Shown: positions 28,091-36,907, counted from the stretch's first letter. The stretch is DNA of 64,000 nt from JOPF133 sp052144935 (GCA_052144935.1 JBKQPR010000181.1:1-64000); one strand, 5' to 3'. Numbers and translations: made by a program. Notes: generated by a model from the letters alone, not told the origin.

Positions 28091-28801
28091 TTAATTGAAT
28101 GCAGGGACCTTCCCGGTCGCGGGCCGTACCTCAATGCTGGCGCCAACGTTCGCAGCTCGGGAGCGCTGCCGTCGCAAGAAAGCGAATCGCGCGAACAGAA
28201 GAAGCGCGACCGTGCCCAGCCACGCGGGATCCCCAGACCACCACGCCCAAGACAACGCCCCTGAACGAAGACCCGTCTGGACGTAATCCAGTTGGTACAG
28301 CGACTGCGAGTAATTGCGGTTTTGCGCCATGATCCGAATATCGGGGTCGCGCGGAACAAGACAATTCACCAGGTAGGCTCCGACGCTCAGTTGGTGACGG
28401 TTCTCGAAAACGAGCCTTCGGTTGGGGCCGCCACGAGGCAAATCGGCTTTGAAATCGATCCGAATCCCGCCGCGCCCCTCTTTCATCTCGTCCATGCTTG
28501 GGAATTGCATCGAAAGTAATTGAGGCGTCAGGGGACGGCCGTCGATCGCGAGCGACAAATCGCGGAGCACCCGCCCGGCGTACGCGCGCTGCTCGATCTC
28601 TGAGACGACTCCGTCCGCATCGGTATCGATGGTGGCGGCCAGCATGGGAAATACGGCCACGCCCGGAGTCAGAGTGATCTGAGCCTCAAGCCGGTTTTTC
28701 CCAATTGAGATGATGGTGCCTTGCAGGTACTCATCAAGCCTGTGTGTGAGTGCAGGCGCCGGAGCCAACAGAAGGACGACCGCAGCCAGCTCAATTTTCA
28801 T
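28091..28801 (-). CDS. HupE/UreJ-like N-terminal domain protein
   Basis: A 236-residue exported protein. A signal peptide (residues 1-19) is followed by a domain with HRLDEYLQGT near the start, which is typical of the periplasmic N-terminal domain of HupE/UreJ-type membrane proteins, and a calcium-binding-like DTDADGVVSEIE. Only one C-terminal helix (about 193-208) follows, whereas HupE proteins carry several, so it is either a short relative or a truncated one. It overlaps the DUF3500 gene by four bases (ATGA), and the two are surely one operon. The cargo is unknown; nickel or cobalt handling is known for some HupE proteins but is not shown here. Confidence 0.65.
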   Translation of the reverse strand: MKIELAAVVLLLAPAPALTHRLDEYLQGTIISIGKNRLEAQITLTPGVAVFPMLAATIDTDADGVVSEIEQRAYAGRVLRDLSLAIDGRPLTPQLLSMQFPSMDEMKEGRGGIRIDFKADLPRGGPNRRLVFENRHQLSVGAYLVNCLVPRDPDIRIMAQNRNYSQSLYQLDYVQTGLRSGALSWAWWSGDPAWLGTVALLLFARFAFLRRQRSRAANVGASIEVRPATGKVPAFN

Positions 28802-29940
28802 TTGGCGGCAAGCTTCCTGCCATAATCGTTGGTCGGATCACGGTACATGGTATGGACATGCAGGGCCGGATCGCCGCCCAGTTGCTGGGGCGAATATTCG
28901 ATCACGAGGTGCGGCCCCTGAATCCGATAGTACGCTGTGATATTGCTTCCCGGAGCAGCCGTGGCCGGGCCGCTCCATGCGAACCAAGTCTCGTTGATAT
29001 CTGCTTTAAGCTCCGCCATGCGGGCCGCGGCTGCACTTTCGTGAACAATACCTGCCCATTCCGATATCACATCGAGCAGCATGACGCGTTGGCGCTGGTT
29101 CATGGCGGAAGCCTTCAGGCCCTCGGGTTGTATGGTCTTCCCGTCCTGCCCGGGGCCGAGTACAAGATCGGCCACACGGTAACTCAAGATGGCTTGTTTC
29201 CGCTGATTCTCGTCGAGGGCGTTGAGCAAGGCGAGAGCCTTGTCGCTCTCCTGACCGAGGGGGCGCACGGTCTTCCCGTCCAGTGTGTAGAGAGCGGGCT
29301 GGGCGCCGGTCAGGGTGGGAGTGAGAACGCCATGTTCGCCGGCGATGGTGATATTGAGCGCCAGATGGTGACCTCCAAACTGGAGCATCCAGGGGTCCTT
29401 TTCGGAGGGTGTTCCCAGGATGGAGATGTAGTAGAGATCTTTGCCGAACATTGCGCCGTTAGGCCCTCTACCACCGGGCGGGCCGTTACCTTTTCTACCG
29501 CCGGGCGGTCCGTCGCCCTTTCTACCACCACCCGGGGGCCCACCACCCGGGGGCCCACCACCCCCTCTGCCGGACGGCGGCCCGTTGCCTTCGCTGGTCT
29601 TGAGGACCTCGTCGCCTTGCATAATCTGCTGAACCTTCTCGAATCCTCTCGGACTGAGGGCGGACGCAACCAGAGCCATCGCGGCGGAACGTTGCGCCGG
29701 GTTCAGTTCTTTCAGGCTGAGACCGGCGCGTGGGACAATCGAGGTCGGCAAGTTGGACCAGCGTACCCGTTGCTGTGGGTCGTCAAACGCAAACAGCACG
29801 CTCTGCCGCTGCGTCTGGTCGAGCGTCGCGAGGAATGCGTTAGCGGAGCTGGTGATTCGCGAGCTTGCGGTTTGCGCGCCGGCGGCGCTGAGCGACAACA
29901 AAATCAGAGCCCATGTCCGGAGGTTGAGGACGGTTCTCAT
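28798..29940 (-). CDS. Exported DUF3500-family protein
   Basis: A 380-residue secreted protein of the DUF3500 family, whose members have no established function. A signal peptide (about 1-23, ending AAGAQ) precedes FLATLDQTQRQSVLFAFDD. The C-terminal part has FGGHHLALNITIAG and YYRIQGPHLVIEYSPQQ with HVHTMYRDPTNDYG. In the middle is a collagen-like Gly/Pro tract of about 45 residues (29448-29580) built of PPGGG and PPGGRKG units. That tract may be a natural linker or a repeat expansion. The ATG at 29940 was chosen over 29973 because of the signal peptide. Confidence 0.78.
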   Translation of the reverse strand: MRTVLNLRTWALILLSLSAAGAQTASSRITSSANAFLATLDQTQRQSVLFAFDDPQQRVRWSNLPTSIVPRAGLSLKELNPAQRSAAMALVASALSPRGFEKVQQIMQGDEVLKTSEGNGPPSGRGGGGPPGGGPPGGGRKGDGPPGGRKGNGPPGGRGPNGAMFGKDLYYISILGTPSEKDPWMLQFGGHHLALNITIAGEHGVLTPTLTGAQPALYTLDGKTVRPLGQESDKALALLNALDENQRKQAILSYRVADLVLGPGQDGKTIQPEGLKASAMNQRQRVMLLDVISEWAGIVHESAAAARMAELKADINETWFAWSGPATAAPGSNITAYYRIQGPHLVIEYSPQQLGGDPALHVHTMYRDPTNDYGRKLAAK

Positions 29941-30417
29941 CGACACTCCATCTCTCAATGTTGGTAAAGACAAGTGAAAGTTCCTGTTCCTTTCTTCGGA
30001 GCATCAGTCTGCCGGGAAGGATGGGCGAGTCCCGGCATTTGCCTCCGAATTCTGTTAGGTAAGGGCGTCTGTTGGATGGCGGTGGTTATGTGGGAGACGT
30101 TAAGTATTGTAAAGCCTGCCGATTCGCAATTTCGATCGCAAATCCGTAGGCAACTATGGGATGCTCGACGCCTGCGAATGGCCAGTTGTACTATAGCGAG
30201 GACCTTCTCTCTGAGTGGATCTCCGCATTCGGGAAGCCATCCACATGAGCGGGAAGTCGCGCGCGAAGTGCTGGCCGCGTTGGGAAGCCGCCTACCGGAG
30301 CAGTGCAGACGGACTGGAACACCGGCCTGGCAGTGAGGAATGCCTTCGATCCAGAGCAGTGCGGCTCGCTATTTGAACGCCTATGGGCGGGCCCAGGGGG
30401 CGACCCGCCTGCCCACC
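29941..30417. other. Intergenic region upstream of the DUF3500 operon
   Basis: About 480 bases containing the likely promoter of the DUF3500/HupE-like pair and the 3' side of the oxidoreductase gene. A GC-rich segment at 30383-30410 (GGGCCCAGGGGGCGACCC) resembles repeat family D. No gene with a motif is seen. The AT-rich part at 30080-30160 has no clear promoter. Confidence 0.4.
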
Positions 30418-32001
30418 CTACAGCTTCAGTTCCCAGCCCTTGCGGAACACCGGCTTTACAAACTTGTTGGCCTCCGCGCTGTTGGTGAAGCGCAGGTTCT
30501 GGCTGTCCCACTTGAGCTTGCCCGGCACGTGCAAAGCGATGGCGGTCAGCGCCAGCCACTCGGCGTAAGGCGCGGTGATGCTGAAATCCGAGCAGCCCGC
30601 ATCGCCGCCCTTGCAGGCGCGAATCCAGTCCAGCATATGGCCTGGCGAGCGCGTCAGAATCGGCGGCGGCAGCACGTAGTCCTTCCAGCGCGAGGCCGGC
30701 AGCAGCCACACACCTTCCCCGCGCGAGGACGTGGCCATGATGCCCTTGGTCCCGATGAAGACGCTGCCATTGCCGGTGAGGATGCCGGGCTGCGCGGGAC
30801 TGGCCGGATCGCCAAACACGCGCACGCCCGGGCCGCCCGCGCCGCGCCGCTCTCCGCTATTCGCCGGGGGACGGTTGCCGCGCGCGGGTGCAGACGCTGC
30901 CGCTGCGCCTGCTCCATCCGGCCCGCCGCGGCCGGGTCCGCCTCGCCCGGCGCCGCCACCACGCCCGCCCATCGCCCGGCCCTTATCGCCCAGATTGTTG
31001 GTCGGCGGCAGAATCGTCTCGTTCTCCATGCCCGGCACGTGGTAGGCTTCCGCGTCGCTGGTGCGCGTGCCGTCGTGATAGTAGACCTTCACCGGAGGCA
31101 TCTCGCCGCGTGCCGGAAACTCCAGGCAAACCACCGCGCGGTTGGGATAGGTGATGCCGCTGCGGCCATCCACCGAGAGGCATTCCAGGCTGGTGGGCGC
31201 GCCAAGCTGCAGCGCCGTATGCACCGGCCCGGCCGTATGGGTGGCCCAGTTGCCGATCTGCCCGGTTCCGAAATCCAGGAACCCGCGCCAGTTATACGGC
31301 ACATAATAGTTGCTGAAAGGACGCGCCGCCGCGCCCCCCAGCCACAGGTCCCACTCCAGCGTCTTAGGCAGGGAGTCTTCGGGCGGCGGTTCCGTAAGCC
31401 CGGTGGGATGGGTGCCCGGCGAGGTGGAGATGTGCGCCTCGGTGACATCGCCGATGGCGCCCGACCAAACCATCTCGGCCGCCACGCGGTTGCACTCGTG
31501 CGAGAATCCCTGGTTGCCCATCTGGGTGGCGACCTTGTACTTCACGGCCGCATCCTGGAGCAGCCGCGCCTCCCACGGAGTGCGCGTGAGCGGCTTCTCC
31601 AGGTAGACGTGTTTCCCGTGCTGCATGCAGGCGAGCGCCACCGTGGCGTGCATGAAATCGGGGATGCCGATGGTGCAGGCGTCGATGTTCTTGCCTTCTT
31701 TGTCGAGCATCACGCGGAAATCTTTATACTTGGGCGCCTTGTCATAGCGGTTGAGGTTTTGCGCCGCGCGGCTTTCATCCACATCGCACAAAGCCACGAT
31801 GTTTTCGGTGCGCGCGGCGTCGTTCAGATCCGCTCCGCCCTGCCCGCCGCAGCCGATGGCGGCGACATTGAGCTTGTTGTAAAACGGTTTGTACCCCAGC
31901 GCGCGGAGCGTGGGGACACTGCCAAAACCGCCGCGCGGCACAGCCCCGGCCAGCAGCGTTCCAACGAAGAAATGACGTCGCGAGACACCTTGGCTCGACA
32001 T
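30418..32001 (-). CDS. Tat-exported Gfo/Idh/MocA oxidoreductase
   Basis: A 527-residue NAD(P)-dependent sugar oxidoreductase of the Gfo/Idh/MocA family. The Rossmann motif is AAIGCGGQG (about 47-55), and the family catalytic-lysine motif is YLEKPLTR (EKP, about 133-135). A twin-arginine signal (SRRHFFVGTLLAGA) shows export with the cofactor already bound, as in glucose-fructose oxidoreductase. A Gly/Arg-rich insert of about 50 residues (30800-30985) sits in the middle of the C-terminal domain, probably as a surface loop. GGAGG lies upstream of the ATG. The substrate is unknown. Confidence 0.9.
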   Translation of the reverse strand: MSSQGVSRRHFFVGTLLAGAVPRGGFGSVPTLRALGYKPFYNKLNVAAIGCGGQGGADLNDAARTENIVALCDVDESRAAQNLNRYDKAPKYKDFRVMLDKEGKNIDACTIGIPDFMHATVALACMQHGKHVYLEKPLTRTPWEARLLQDAAVKYKVATQMGNQGFSHECNRVAAEMVWSGAIGDVTEAHISTSPGTHPTGLTEPPPEDSLPKTLEWDLWLGGAAARPFSNYYVPYNWRGFLDFGTGQIGNWATHTAGPVHTALQLGAPTSLECLSVDGRSGITYPNRAVVCLEFPARGEMPPVKVYYHDGTRTSDAEAYHVPGMENETILPPTNNLGDKGRAMGGRGGGAGRGGPGRGGPDGAGAAAASAPARGNRPPANSGERRGAGGPGVRVFGDPASPAQPGILTGNGSVFIGTKGIMATSSRGEGVWLLPASRWKDYVLPPPILTRSPGHMLDWIRACKGGDAGCSDFSITAPYAEWLALTAIALHVPGKLKWDSQNLRFTNSAEANKFVKPVFRKGWELKL

Positions 32002-32219
32002 AATTCGGCAAACCTCCAGAGGCGCGCATCCAACGCCCGCCCAATCCTTAGTTATCTGAATTGAGTGCCGAAGTCAACGGGCGCATAGACGCGTAGGCGG
32101 AAGCGTTGCTGGGGAGTTGGCCCTGGAGGCTCGCTCAAGATGGCCGCTTCTCGGAAGAAACCTTGTGGATGAGCTTTTCGCGGAAAGGCAGGGGTGCGGC
32201 CTTCGAGAAACGATAACCT

Positions 32220-32410
32220 ATTGATCCTAAGCGCCTTGATTTCTAGAAACGGCAGCACCGCGGCCGTTTCGTCCCCAGTAGCGCATATAAACCTGCCGAA
32301 AACGGCTCGGCGGGGAAGTGGTGCGCAACGGCTTCGAAGGCATCGCGGGGGAGACGATCCGGACCGGCGCCAGCCAAAACGGCGGACGACTCGTCGAGAA
32401 GATCGAGACG
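32220..32410 (-). pseudogene. Remnant of a UPF0175-type antitoxin
   Basis: Directly after the broken antitoxin gene, the minus strand reads LDLLDESSAVLAGAG, PRDAFEAVAHHF and SAGLYALLG in one frame, then DETAAVLPFLEIK in another. In order and spacing these match the intact UPF0175 antitoxin at 33355-33618 (LDLPDELSAVLAA, PRAAFEAIA, LRRLLGF, DGFLKQH). A start codon is missing and at least one frameshift is present. Assignment rests on this side-by-side reading. Confidence 0.45.
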
Positions 32411-32848
32411 TCAAGCCTTCCGACGTGCGCCACCTCCGCGGCTATCGCTGTCTCTTGGTGCTCTGTCGGGTTTCGGCGCCTGCGCCGGCGCTGCTATTGG
32501 CTCCACAATCATGCGCAGACCCACTGCTTGCAGCACGGAATACAGTCTATCGAAGCGAGGGTTGCCGGTCTCCGAGAGCATTCGTTAGAGGTTCACTCGA
32601 TCGACGCCAGCTTCGCTGGCAACCGTGCTCATGCTCTTCTGTGCCTCCACAACGTTGCGCATAGCGGCCAGAAAGGTCTCTGCCGAGTCCCGTGACGCTG
32701 CGGACAGATTTTTTGCGCAGTATCTCAAATCCTTAAGCCGATCGATCAGGTCGTCTCGGAATTCCTCTGCCGGTCTTTCCATCCTTGCTTCGCTCCTTGT
32801 AGTCGGCCCGGTAGTCCTTGGCCCATCCTCAATCAATGCGTCGGCCAT
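32411..32848 (-). pseudogene. HigA/HI1420-type antitoxin with in-frame stop
   Basis: The frame from the ATG at 32848 to the TGA at 32411 would give about 145 residues of an addiction-module antidote: FRDDLIDRLKDLRY, FLAAMRNVVEAQKSM, STVASEAGVDRVNL, then RMLSETGNPRFDRLYSVL and LQAVGLRM. A TAA at 32585-32587 replaces the Tyr codon expected in NLYRMLSETGNP, inside the helix-turn-helix. The frame is otherwise intact on both sides, so the break is a single nonsense change. It begins two bases after the broken PIN toxin, as in an operon. No RelE-type partner is seen. Confidence 0.75.
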
Positions 32849-32850
32849 GT

Positions 32851-33351
32851 CTACTTTTTCCTCCTGGGTGTGCCGGCGGCCACTAGCCGGTCGAGCAGGG
32901 CAGGATCGATACGGAAATTGGTCTGACGCAATCGGGCGAAGGCGGGGGCCAGTTCGATCAGTCCGCGTTCGGCACCGCGATCCAGGACTCCGAGTGTGCC
33001 GGTTAACCATCAGACCCAGGCGGCGTGCTTCCTCGACACCCTCCCGCTGGTCCATAATCACGAGGTCTGCTTCCCGGCAGAGGGCCAGAAGAATGGCTTC
33101 GGATTCACCGGGATCCAAACCAGACAACGCCGCCGAAGCGGATCCCTTCGTCAAGGCAACGACCTGAAGCCAGGAAGGCCGATGGGCGATCCAGAGCCGC
33201 ACCGGTTCCGGCGTCGCGGGGTGGTTCTGTTCGGCGGCAACCGCATCGGGAATGAGCACCTCGGCGTAAAGCGCCGGGAGGAGATCCGCCTGGGCCGATC
33301 AGGAACCAGATAGCGAATCGGCGAGGTGTCGGAGATAACGACGCGCGGCAT
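32851..33351 (-). pseudogene. DUF3368 PIN-like toxin with three frameshifts
   Basis: The start reads MPRVVISDTSPIRYLV, the hallmark of DUF3368 PIN-like toxins paired with UPF0175 antitoxins. Reading then needs one base removed near 33302-33303 and one near 33292-33294 to give LIGQADLLPALYAEVLIPDA, continues in frame to LVIMDQREGVEEARRLGLMV, and needs a third base removed near 33003-33006 to give TGTLGVLDRGAERGLIEL and the end TPRRKK. The three insertions add up to one codon, so start and stop share a frame. It follows the intact antitoxin by three bases. Sequencing error at short homopolymers is an alternative. Confidence 0.75.
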
Positions 33352-33354
33352 GGC

Positions 33355-33618
33355 TCACAGGGCGAGGCGTTCGTGCGTCTCCCGGTCGTGTTCCAAATCC
33401 TGCCACGTGTACTCCAGCCAGACTTCGTGCTGCTTCAGAAAGCCATCGAGTTCGTAGCGTGATTCAAACCCCAGGAGGCGGCGAAGTTGGGCAGTGGTGA
33501 CCTTGCGTTCGCGATCAGCCTCAAGGGCGATGGCTTCGAAGGCGGCGCGAGGGACATCTTCGCGAGAAGCAGCCAAAACAGCGGAGAGCTCGTCGGGGAG
33601 ATCGAGAGTGAGCTGCAT
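33355..33618 (-). CDS. UPF0175 antitoxin
   Basis: An 87-residue protein of the UPF0175 family: MQLTLDLPDELSAVLAASR, PRAAFEAIALEA, TTAQLRRLLGFESRYELDGF. The family pairs with DUF3368 PIN-like toxins, and the partner follows three bases later but is frameshifted. The ATG at 33618 matches the family start; the longer frame upstream is not family-like. It is expected to bind and neutralise the toxin and repress its own promoter, which would lie at about 33620-33680. Confidence 0.85.
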   Translation of the reverse strand: MQLTLDLPDELSAVLAASREDVPRAAFEAIALEADRERKVTTAQLRRLLGFESRYELDGFLKQHEVWLEYTWQDLEHDRETHERLAL

Positions 33619-33679
33619 GGGATAAGTATAGCGGACAACTGCGCGGTAAGATGGGAACGGAGATAGCGGCGGGTGCACC

Positions 33680-34126
33680 ATGCAAACCTTTGCTGAATTC
33701 ATGGCCGAATCTTTTGACTCCAACGCGAAGCTGTTATGGGATTATCCCCGGCGCTCCCACGCAACGGCTACATTCAACGTGGACCGTATCAAGGCGATTG
33801 TGTCCTTTGAACAGCGGGACACGAACGGGCCGTGGTATGTCGTGTTTGAGGTCGATCGGGGCGACAGCACGGCGGCGGTACATTCCTCGTTCGAGATTTT
33901 CAACGGTGTGTTTCAGGCCGTTGAGGAGTTCATTGAAGTGCGGGAGCCGGAGACGGTCGTCTTCGCCACGAAACGGGATAAGCTGGCCGGCATCTACCAA
34001 ACGTATTTACGGAAAGAGTCGGCGGCGTTGGAGAAATTGGGTTACGAGCTGGAAGGGCCGCATCGGGTCGATCCATTTATGGAGTTCGTGTTGAAAAGAA
34101 CGAAGCCGTCTGACTGGAAGGCGTAA
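33680..34126 (+). CDS. Small hypothetical protein, phage/plasmid-like
   Basis: A 148-residue soluble protein. It has an FEVDRGD strand, then FEIFNGVFQAVEEFI and PETVVFATKRDKLAGIYQTYL. This layout (beta-strand, helix with FxVFxxVxxxIxxF, strand with xxFxAxxxxRxxLY) resembles small uncharacterised proteins in phages and plasmids. I give no function. It is divergent from the antitoxin operon and just upstream of the polysaccharide cluster, and may belong to the same mobile or decayed accessory segment. Confidence 0.6.
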   Translation: MQTFAEFMAESFDSNAKLLWDYPRRSHATATFNVDRIKAIVSFEQRDTNGPWYVVFEVDRGDSTAAVHSSFEIFNGVFQAVEEFIEVREPETVVFATKRDKLAGIYQTYLRKESAALEKLGYELEGPHRVDPFMEFVLKRTKPSDWKA

Positions 34127-34227
34127 ATCCCACTCCGACGAACTGCGCGCCGCCGGCCGGCCCCTCAGCTCAGCTAAAGCGCAACCGCTCTCCACTTTCG
34201 TTACACTGAAGTTTCTTTCTGAATCCC

Positions 34228-35664
34228 GTGAGCGCCGTTCGATTTCAGGGTGTTTCCAAGAGCTACGCGATCTACGATGCGCCGGGCGACCGGCTCAAGG
34301 AGCTCCTCTCGCCCTTTCGGAGCAAGCATCACAAGGACTTCTGGGCGCTGCACGATGTCAGCTTCGCAGTGGAGCGCGGGGAAACCTTTTGCATCGTCGG
34401 AGAAAACGGCTCCGGCAAGAGCACCCTGCTGCAAATCGTGGCCGGCATCCTGCAAAGCAGTAGCGGCACCGTGGAGGTGGCCGGTCGGGTTTCGGCGCTG
34501 CTGGAATTGGGCGCCGGTTTCAATCCCGAATTCACGGGGCGCGACAACGTCTACCTGAACGGCTCCATCCTCGGCCTGACTACCCGCCAGATCGACCAGC
34601 GGTATAAGGATATCGAAGCCTTCGCGGAGATCGGCGATTTCATCGACCAGCCGGTGAAAACTTATTCCAGCGGCATGGTGGTCCGGCTGGCGTTCGCCGT
34701 GGCCATCAATGTCGATCCCGAAATCCTGCTGGTGGACGAGGCCCTGGCGGTGGGCGACATCTACTTCCGCCAGCGCTGCATGCGCAAGGTGCACGAGCTG
34801 CGCTCGCGCGGCATCACCATCCTGTTCGTCTCCCATGCGGTGAGCGATGTCAAAGCCATCGGCGACCGCGCGCTGTGGCTGGACCACGGACGCGTGGTGG
34901 ACGTTGGCGAGCCCGACCGCGTGATCGCGCGCTACCTGGCGGCCATGGTGGAAAAGGACTCGGCCTACCTGCTGCAAAGGGCCACCGCGAAGGAACCGCG
35001 GCCGCGCATGGGGCGGATCGAAGCGCCCGAGGTGATCGAAGGCATCCCCAACATCGACCATCGGTATGGCGATGGCCGCGCGGAGGTGATCGGCATCGGA
35101 GTCTTCGACGAGCGCGGACGCCCCCTGCACCTGCTCACCCCGGCCACCCGCATCCTGGTGCGCATCAGCGTGCGGGCCCACGAAGACGTTCCCCTGCCGA
35201 TCGCCGGTTTTATGCTGCGCAACCAATTGGGCATGGACTTTTCCGGCACCAATACCGCCCGCGAAGGCTACGAGCTGCCTCCCATGCAGGCGGGCGACGT
35301 CTGCACGGTGGATTTCTATATCGACCTGCCCGAGCTTTACCCGGCCTCGTTTTCTTTTTCGCCGGCGATTGCCGATGGCACCCTGATGGGCTACACCATG
35401 TGCGACTGGATCGATAACGCTGTAACGCTGCAAATGAGCCGCGCGGAAAACGAGATCTACGGCTATCTGCACCTCCCCTGCCGTGTGGAGGTGAACGCGC
35501 GCATCCGTGGCGAGGCCAGGCCGGCAGAGGCCAGGCCGGGCACGACCGCGCCGGGTACCGCCGCGCCGGGTAACGCCGCGCCGGGTAACGCCGCGCCGGG
35601 TACCGCCGCGCCGGGTACCGCCGCGCCAAGCCTCACTCTTCGGTTGGAGAAACGCATTGGTTGA
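34228..35664 (+). CDS. Wzt-like polysaccharide ABC exporter ATPase
   Basis: A 478-residue ATPase that would power export of a lipid-linked surface polysaccharide. The nucleotide-binding domain (about 1-245) has Walker A GENGSGKST (58-66), signature YSSGM, Walker B ILLVDEALAVGD and the switch His in FVSHAVSD. A C-terminal beta domain (about 275-410) is the Wzt carbohydrate-recognition type. The tail consists of six PG[TN][TA]A repeats encoded by a 15-bp minisatellite. The start is GTG at 34228. The last bases overlap the next gene. The matching permease (Wzm) is not next to it, which is unusual. Confidence 0.9.
   Translation: MSAVRFQGVSKSYAIYDAPGDRLKELLSPFRSKHHKDFWALHDVSFAVERGETFCIVGENGSGKSTLLQIVAGILQSSSGTVEVAGRVSALLELGAGFNPEFTGRDNVYLNGSILGLTTRQIDQRYKDIEAFAEIGDFIDQPVKTYSSGMVVRLAFAVAINVDPEILLVDEALAVGDIYFRQRCMRKVHELRSRGITILFVSHAVSDVKAIGDRALWLDHGRVVDVGEPDRVIARYLAAMVEKDSAYLLQRATAKEPRPRMGRIEAPEVIEGIPNIDHRYGDGRAEVIGIGVFDERGRPLHLLTPATRILVRISVRAHEDVPLPIAGFMLRNQLGMDFSGTNTAREGYELPPMQAGDVCTVDFYIDLPELYPASFSFSPAIADGTLMGYTMCDWIDNAVTLQMSRAENEIYGYLHLPCRVEVNARIRGEARPAEARPGTTAPGTAAPGNAAPGNAAPGTAAPGTAAPSLTLRLEKRIG
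35536..35625 (+). repeat. 15-bp minisatellite, six units
   Basis: Six tandem units related to CCGGGTACCGCCGCG (variants with AACGCC and CACGACC) encode PGTTA, PGTAA, PGNAA, PGNAA, PGTAA, PGTAA. They form the extreme C-terminal tail of the Wzt-like ATPase. Unit number is likely variable by slippage. Confidence 0.9.
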
Positions 35665-36907
35665 ATTCACCGGCGAGCGGGTGATTCCCGACCAGGTCAA
35701 TGTGGACCTGCTCAACGAGCACATGGCGCGCTACATGTTCGCGGCGCGGCTGGCCTCGGGCAAGCGCGTGCTGGACGCCGGATGCGGCGCGGGCTATGGT
35801 TCGGCCGAGCTGGCCCGGACGGCCCTGCGCGTGGTGGGGATCGATCGCGCGGCCGAGGCGGTGGCATTCGCCCGCGAACACTACCAGGCGCCCAACCTGG
35901 AGTTTCAGAAGGCCTCCTGCGCCGCGCTGCCGTTTCCCAGCGCCACCTTCGACCTGGTGGTGGCCTTCGAAATCATCGAACACCTGGATGCCTGGCGCGA
36001 ATTCCTGCTGGAGGTGCGGCGCGTGCTGGCGCCCGCCGGCCAGTTGATCGTTTCCACGCCCAACCGCCTGTATTACCAGGAATCGCGCGGCTCGACGGGC
36101 GCCAATCCCTTCCATGTACACGAGTTCGATTTCGACGAATTCCGCCGCGAGCTGAAGCTATTTTTCCCACACGTTTCGATGTACCTGGAAAACCATACCG
36201 AGGGCATCACGTTTCAGCCGCACGAACCCGGAAATACCGCGGAAGTCCGGGTGGACGCGGCCGAAGCGGTGGCCCACGAGTCGCACTTCTTCCTGGCGGT
36301 TTGCGCGGACCGGCCGCTGATGGGCAATCCCACGTTCGTGTATGTGCCGCGCGCGGCCAACGTGCTCCGCGAGCGCGAGCATCACATCGTGCTGCTGGAC
36401 AGCGAGATCGCACAGAAGAACGAATGGCTGGCTGACGCGCAGCGCCGGCACGAGGAGTTGCTGGCCCGCTTCGCCGAACAGAAGGAATCGCTGGAGCGCA
36501 GCAACCGCTGGGCCGAATCGCTCAATCGCGAGCTGGAGGAGCGCGCCGCGCGGATTGCCGGGCTGCAGGAAGAGATGGCGCGCGAGCAGGAGGCCGCTCG
36601 CCAGATGGCCGAAGGCTACGCCGCCAAAGTGGCCGAGATCGAGGCGGACATCCGCGCCAAGACCCAGTGGGCCATCGACACGGAGACCCGCCTCACCGCC
36701 GAACTGCGCCATCAGACCGGAGAGTTGGGGAAGGCGGTGGAGGCCCTGCACCACACCGAAGAGGAACTGGCAGAGCGCACCCGGTGGGCGCTGAGCCTGC
36801 AGGAGGAGGCCGCGCGCCTGGCGCAGCTCCTGGCGGTGGTGCGCGGCTCGCGATGGGTCAGGCTGGGACGCCAGGTGGGATTAGGCCCGGAGCTGCCGGC
36901 CAGTTGA
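35657..36907 (+). CDS. SAM methyltransferase with long C-terminal coiled coil
   Basis: A 416-residue protein starting VEFTGERVIPDQV, a common start for this group. The class I methyltransferase domain (about 1-225) has motif I LDAGCGAGYGS, then VVAFEIIEHLDAW and LIVSTPNR. From about 237 to 395 it is almost purely heptad-like, with a recurring Trp-Ala element (EWLADAQ, RWAESLN, QWAIDTE, RWALSLQ). The TTG start at 35657 overlaps the Wzt-like gene. Next to a Wzt with a carbohydrate-recognition domain, this layout suggests an O-polysaccharide chain-capping methyltransferase whose coiled coil sets length, as in WbdD. No kinase domain is present. The function is inference. Confidence 0.85.
   Translation: MVEFTGERVIPDQVNVDLLNEHMARYMFAARLASGKRVLDAGCGAGYGSAELARTALRVVGIDRAAEAVAFAREHYQAPNLEFQKASCAALPFPSATFDLVVAFEIIEHLDAWREFLLEVRRVLAPAGQLIVSTPNRLYYQESRGSTGANPFHVHEFDFDEFRRELKLFFPHVSMYLENHTEGITFQPHEPGNTAEVRVDAAEAVAHESHFFLAVCADRPLMGNPTFVYVPRAANVLREREHHIVLLDSEIAQKNEWLADAQRRHEELLARFAEQKESLERSNRWAESLNRELEERAARIAGLQEEMAREQEAARQMAEGYAAKVAEIEADIRAKTQWAIDTETRLTAELRHQTGELGKAVEALHHTEEELAERTRWALSLQEEAARLAQLLAVVRGSRWVRLGRQVGLGPELPAS

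Noticed and set aside
32052..32414. A 120-codon minus-strand frame as an intact gene
   Set aside because: Only pieces of it match the UPF0175 pattern and the frame changes midway; better explained as a decayed antitoxin.
35507..35656. The upstream extension of the methyltransferase frame (Arg/Pro repeats)
   Set aside because: It is the other frame of the 15-bp minisatellite in the Wzt-like gene; the family start VEFTGERV lies at 35657.
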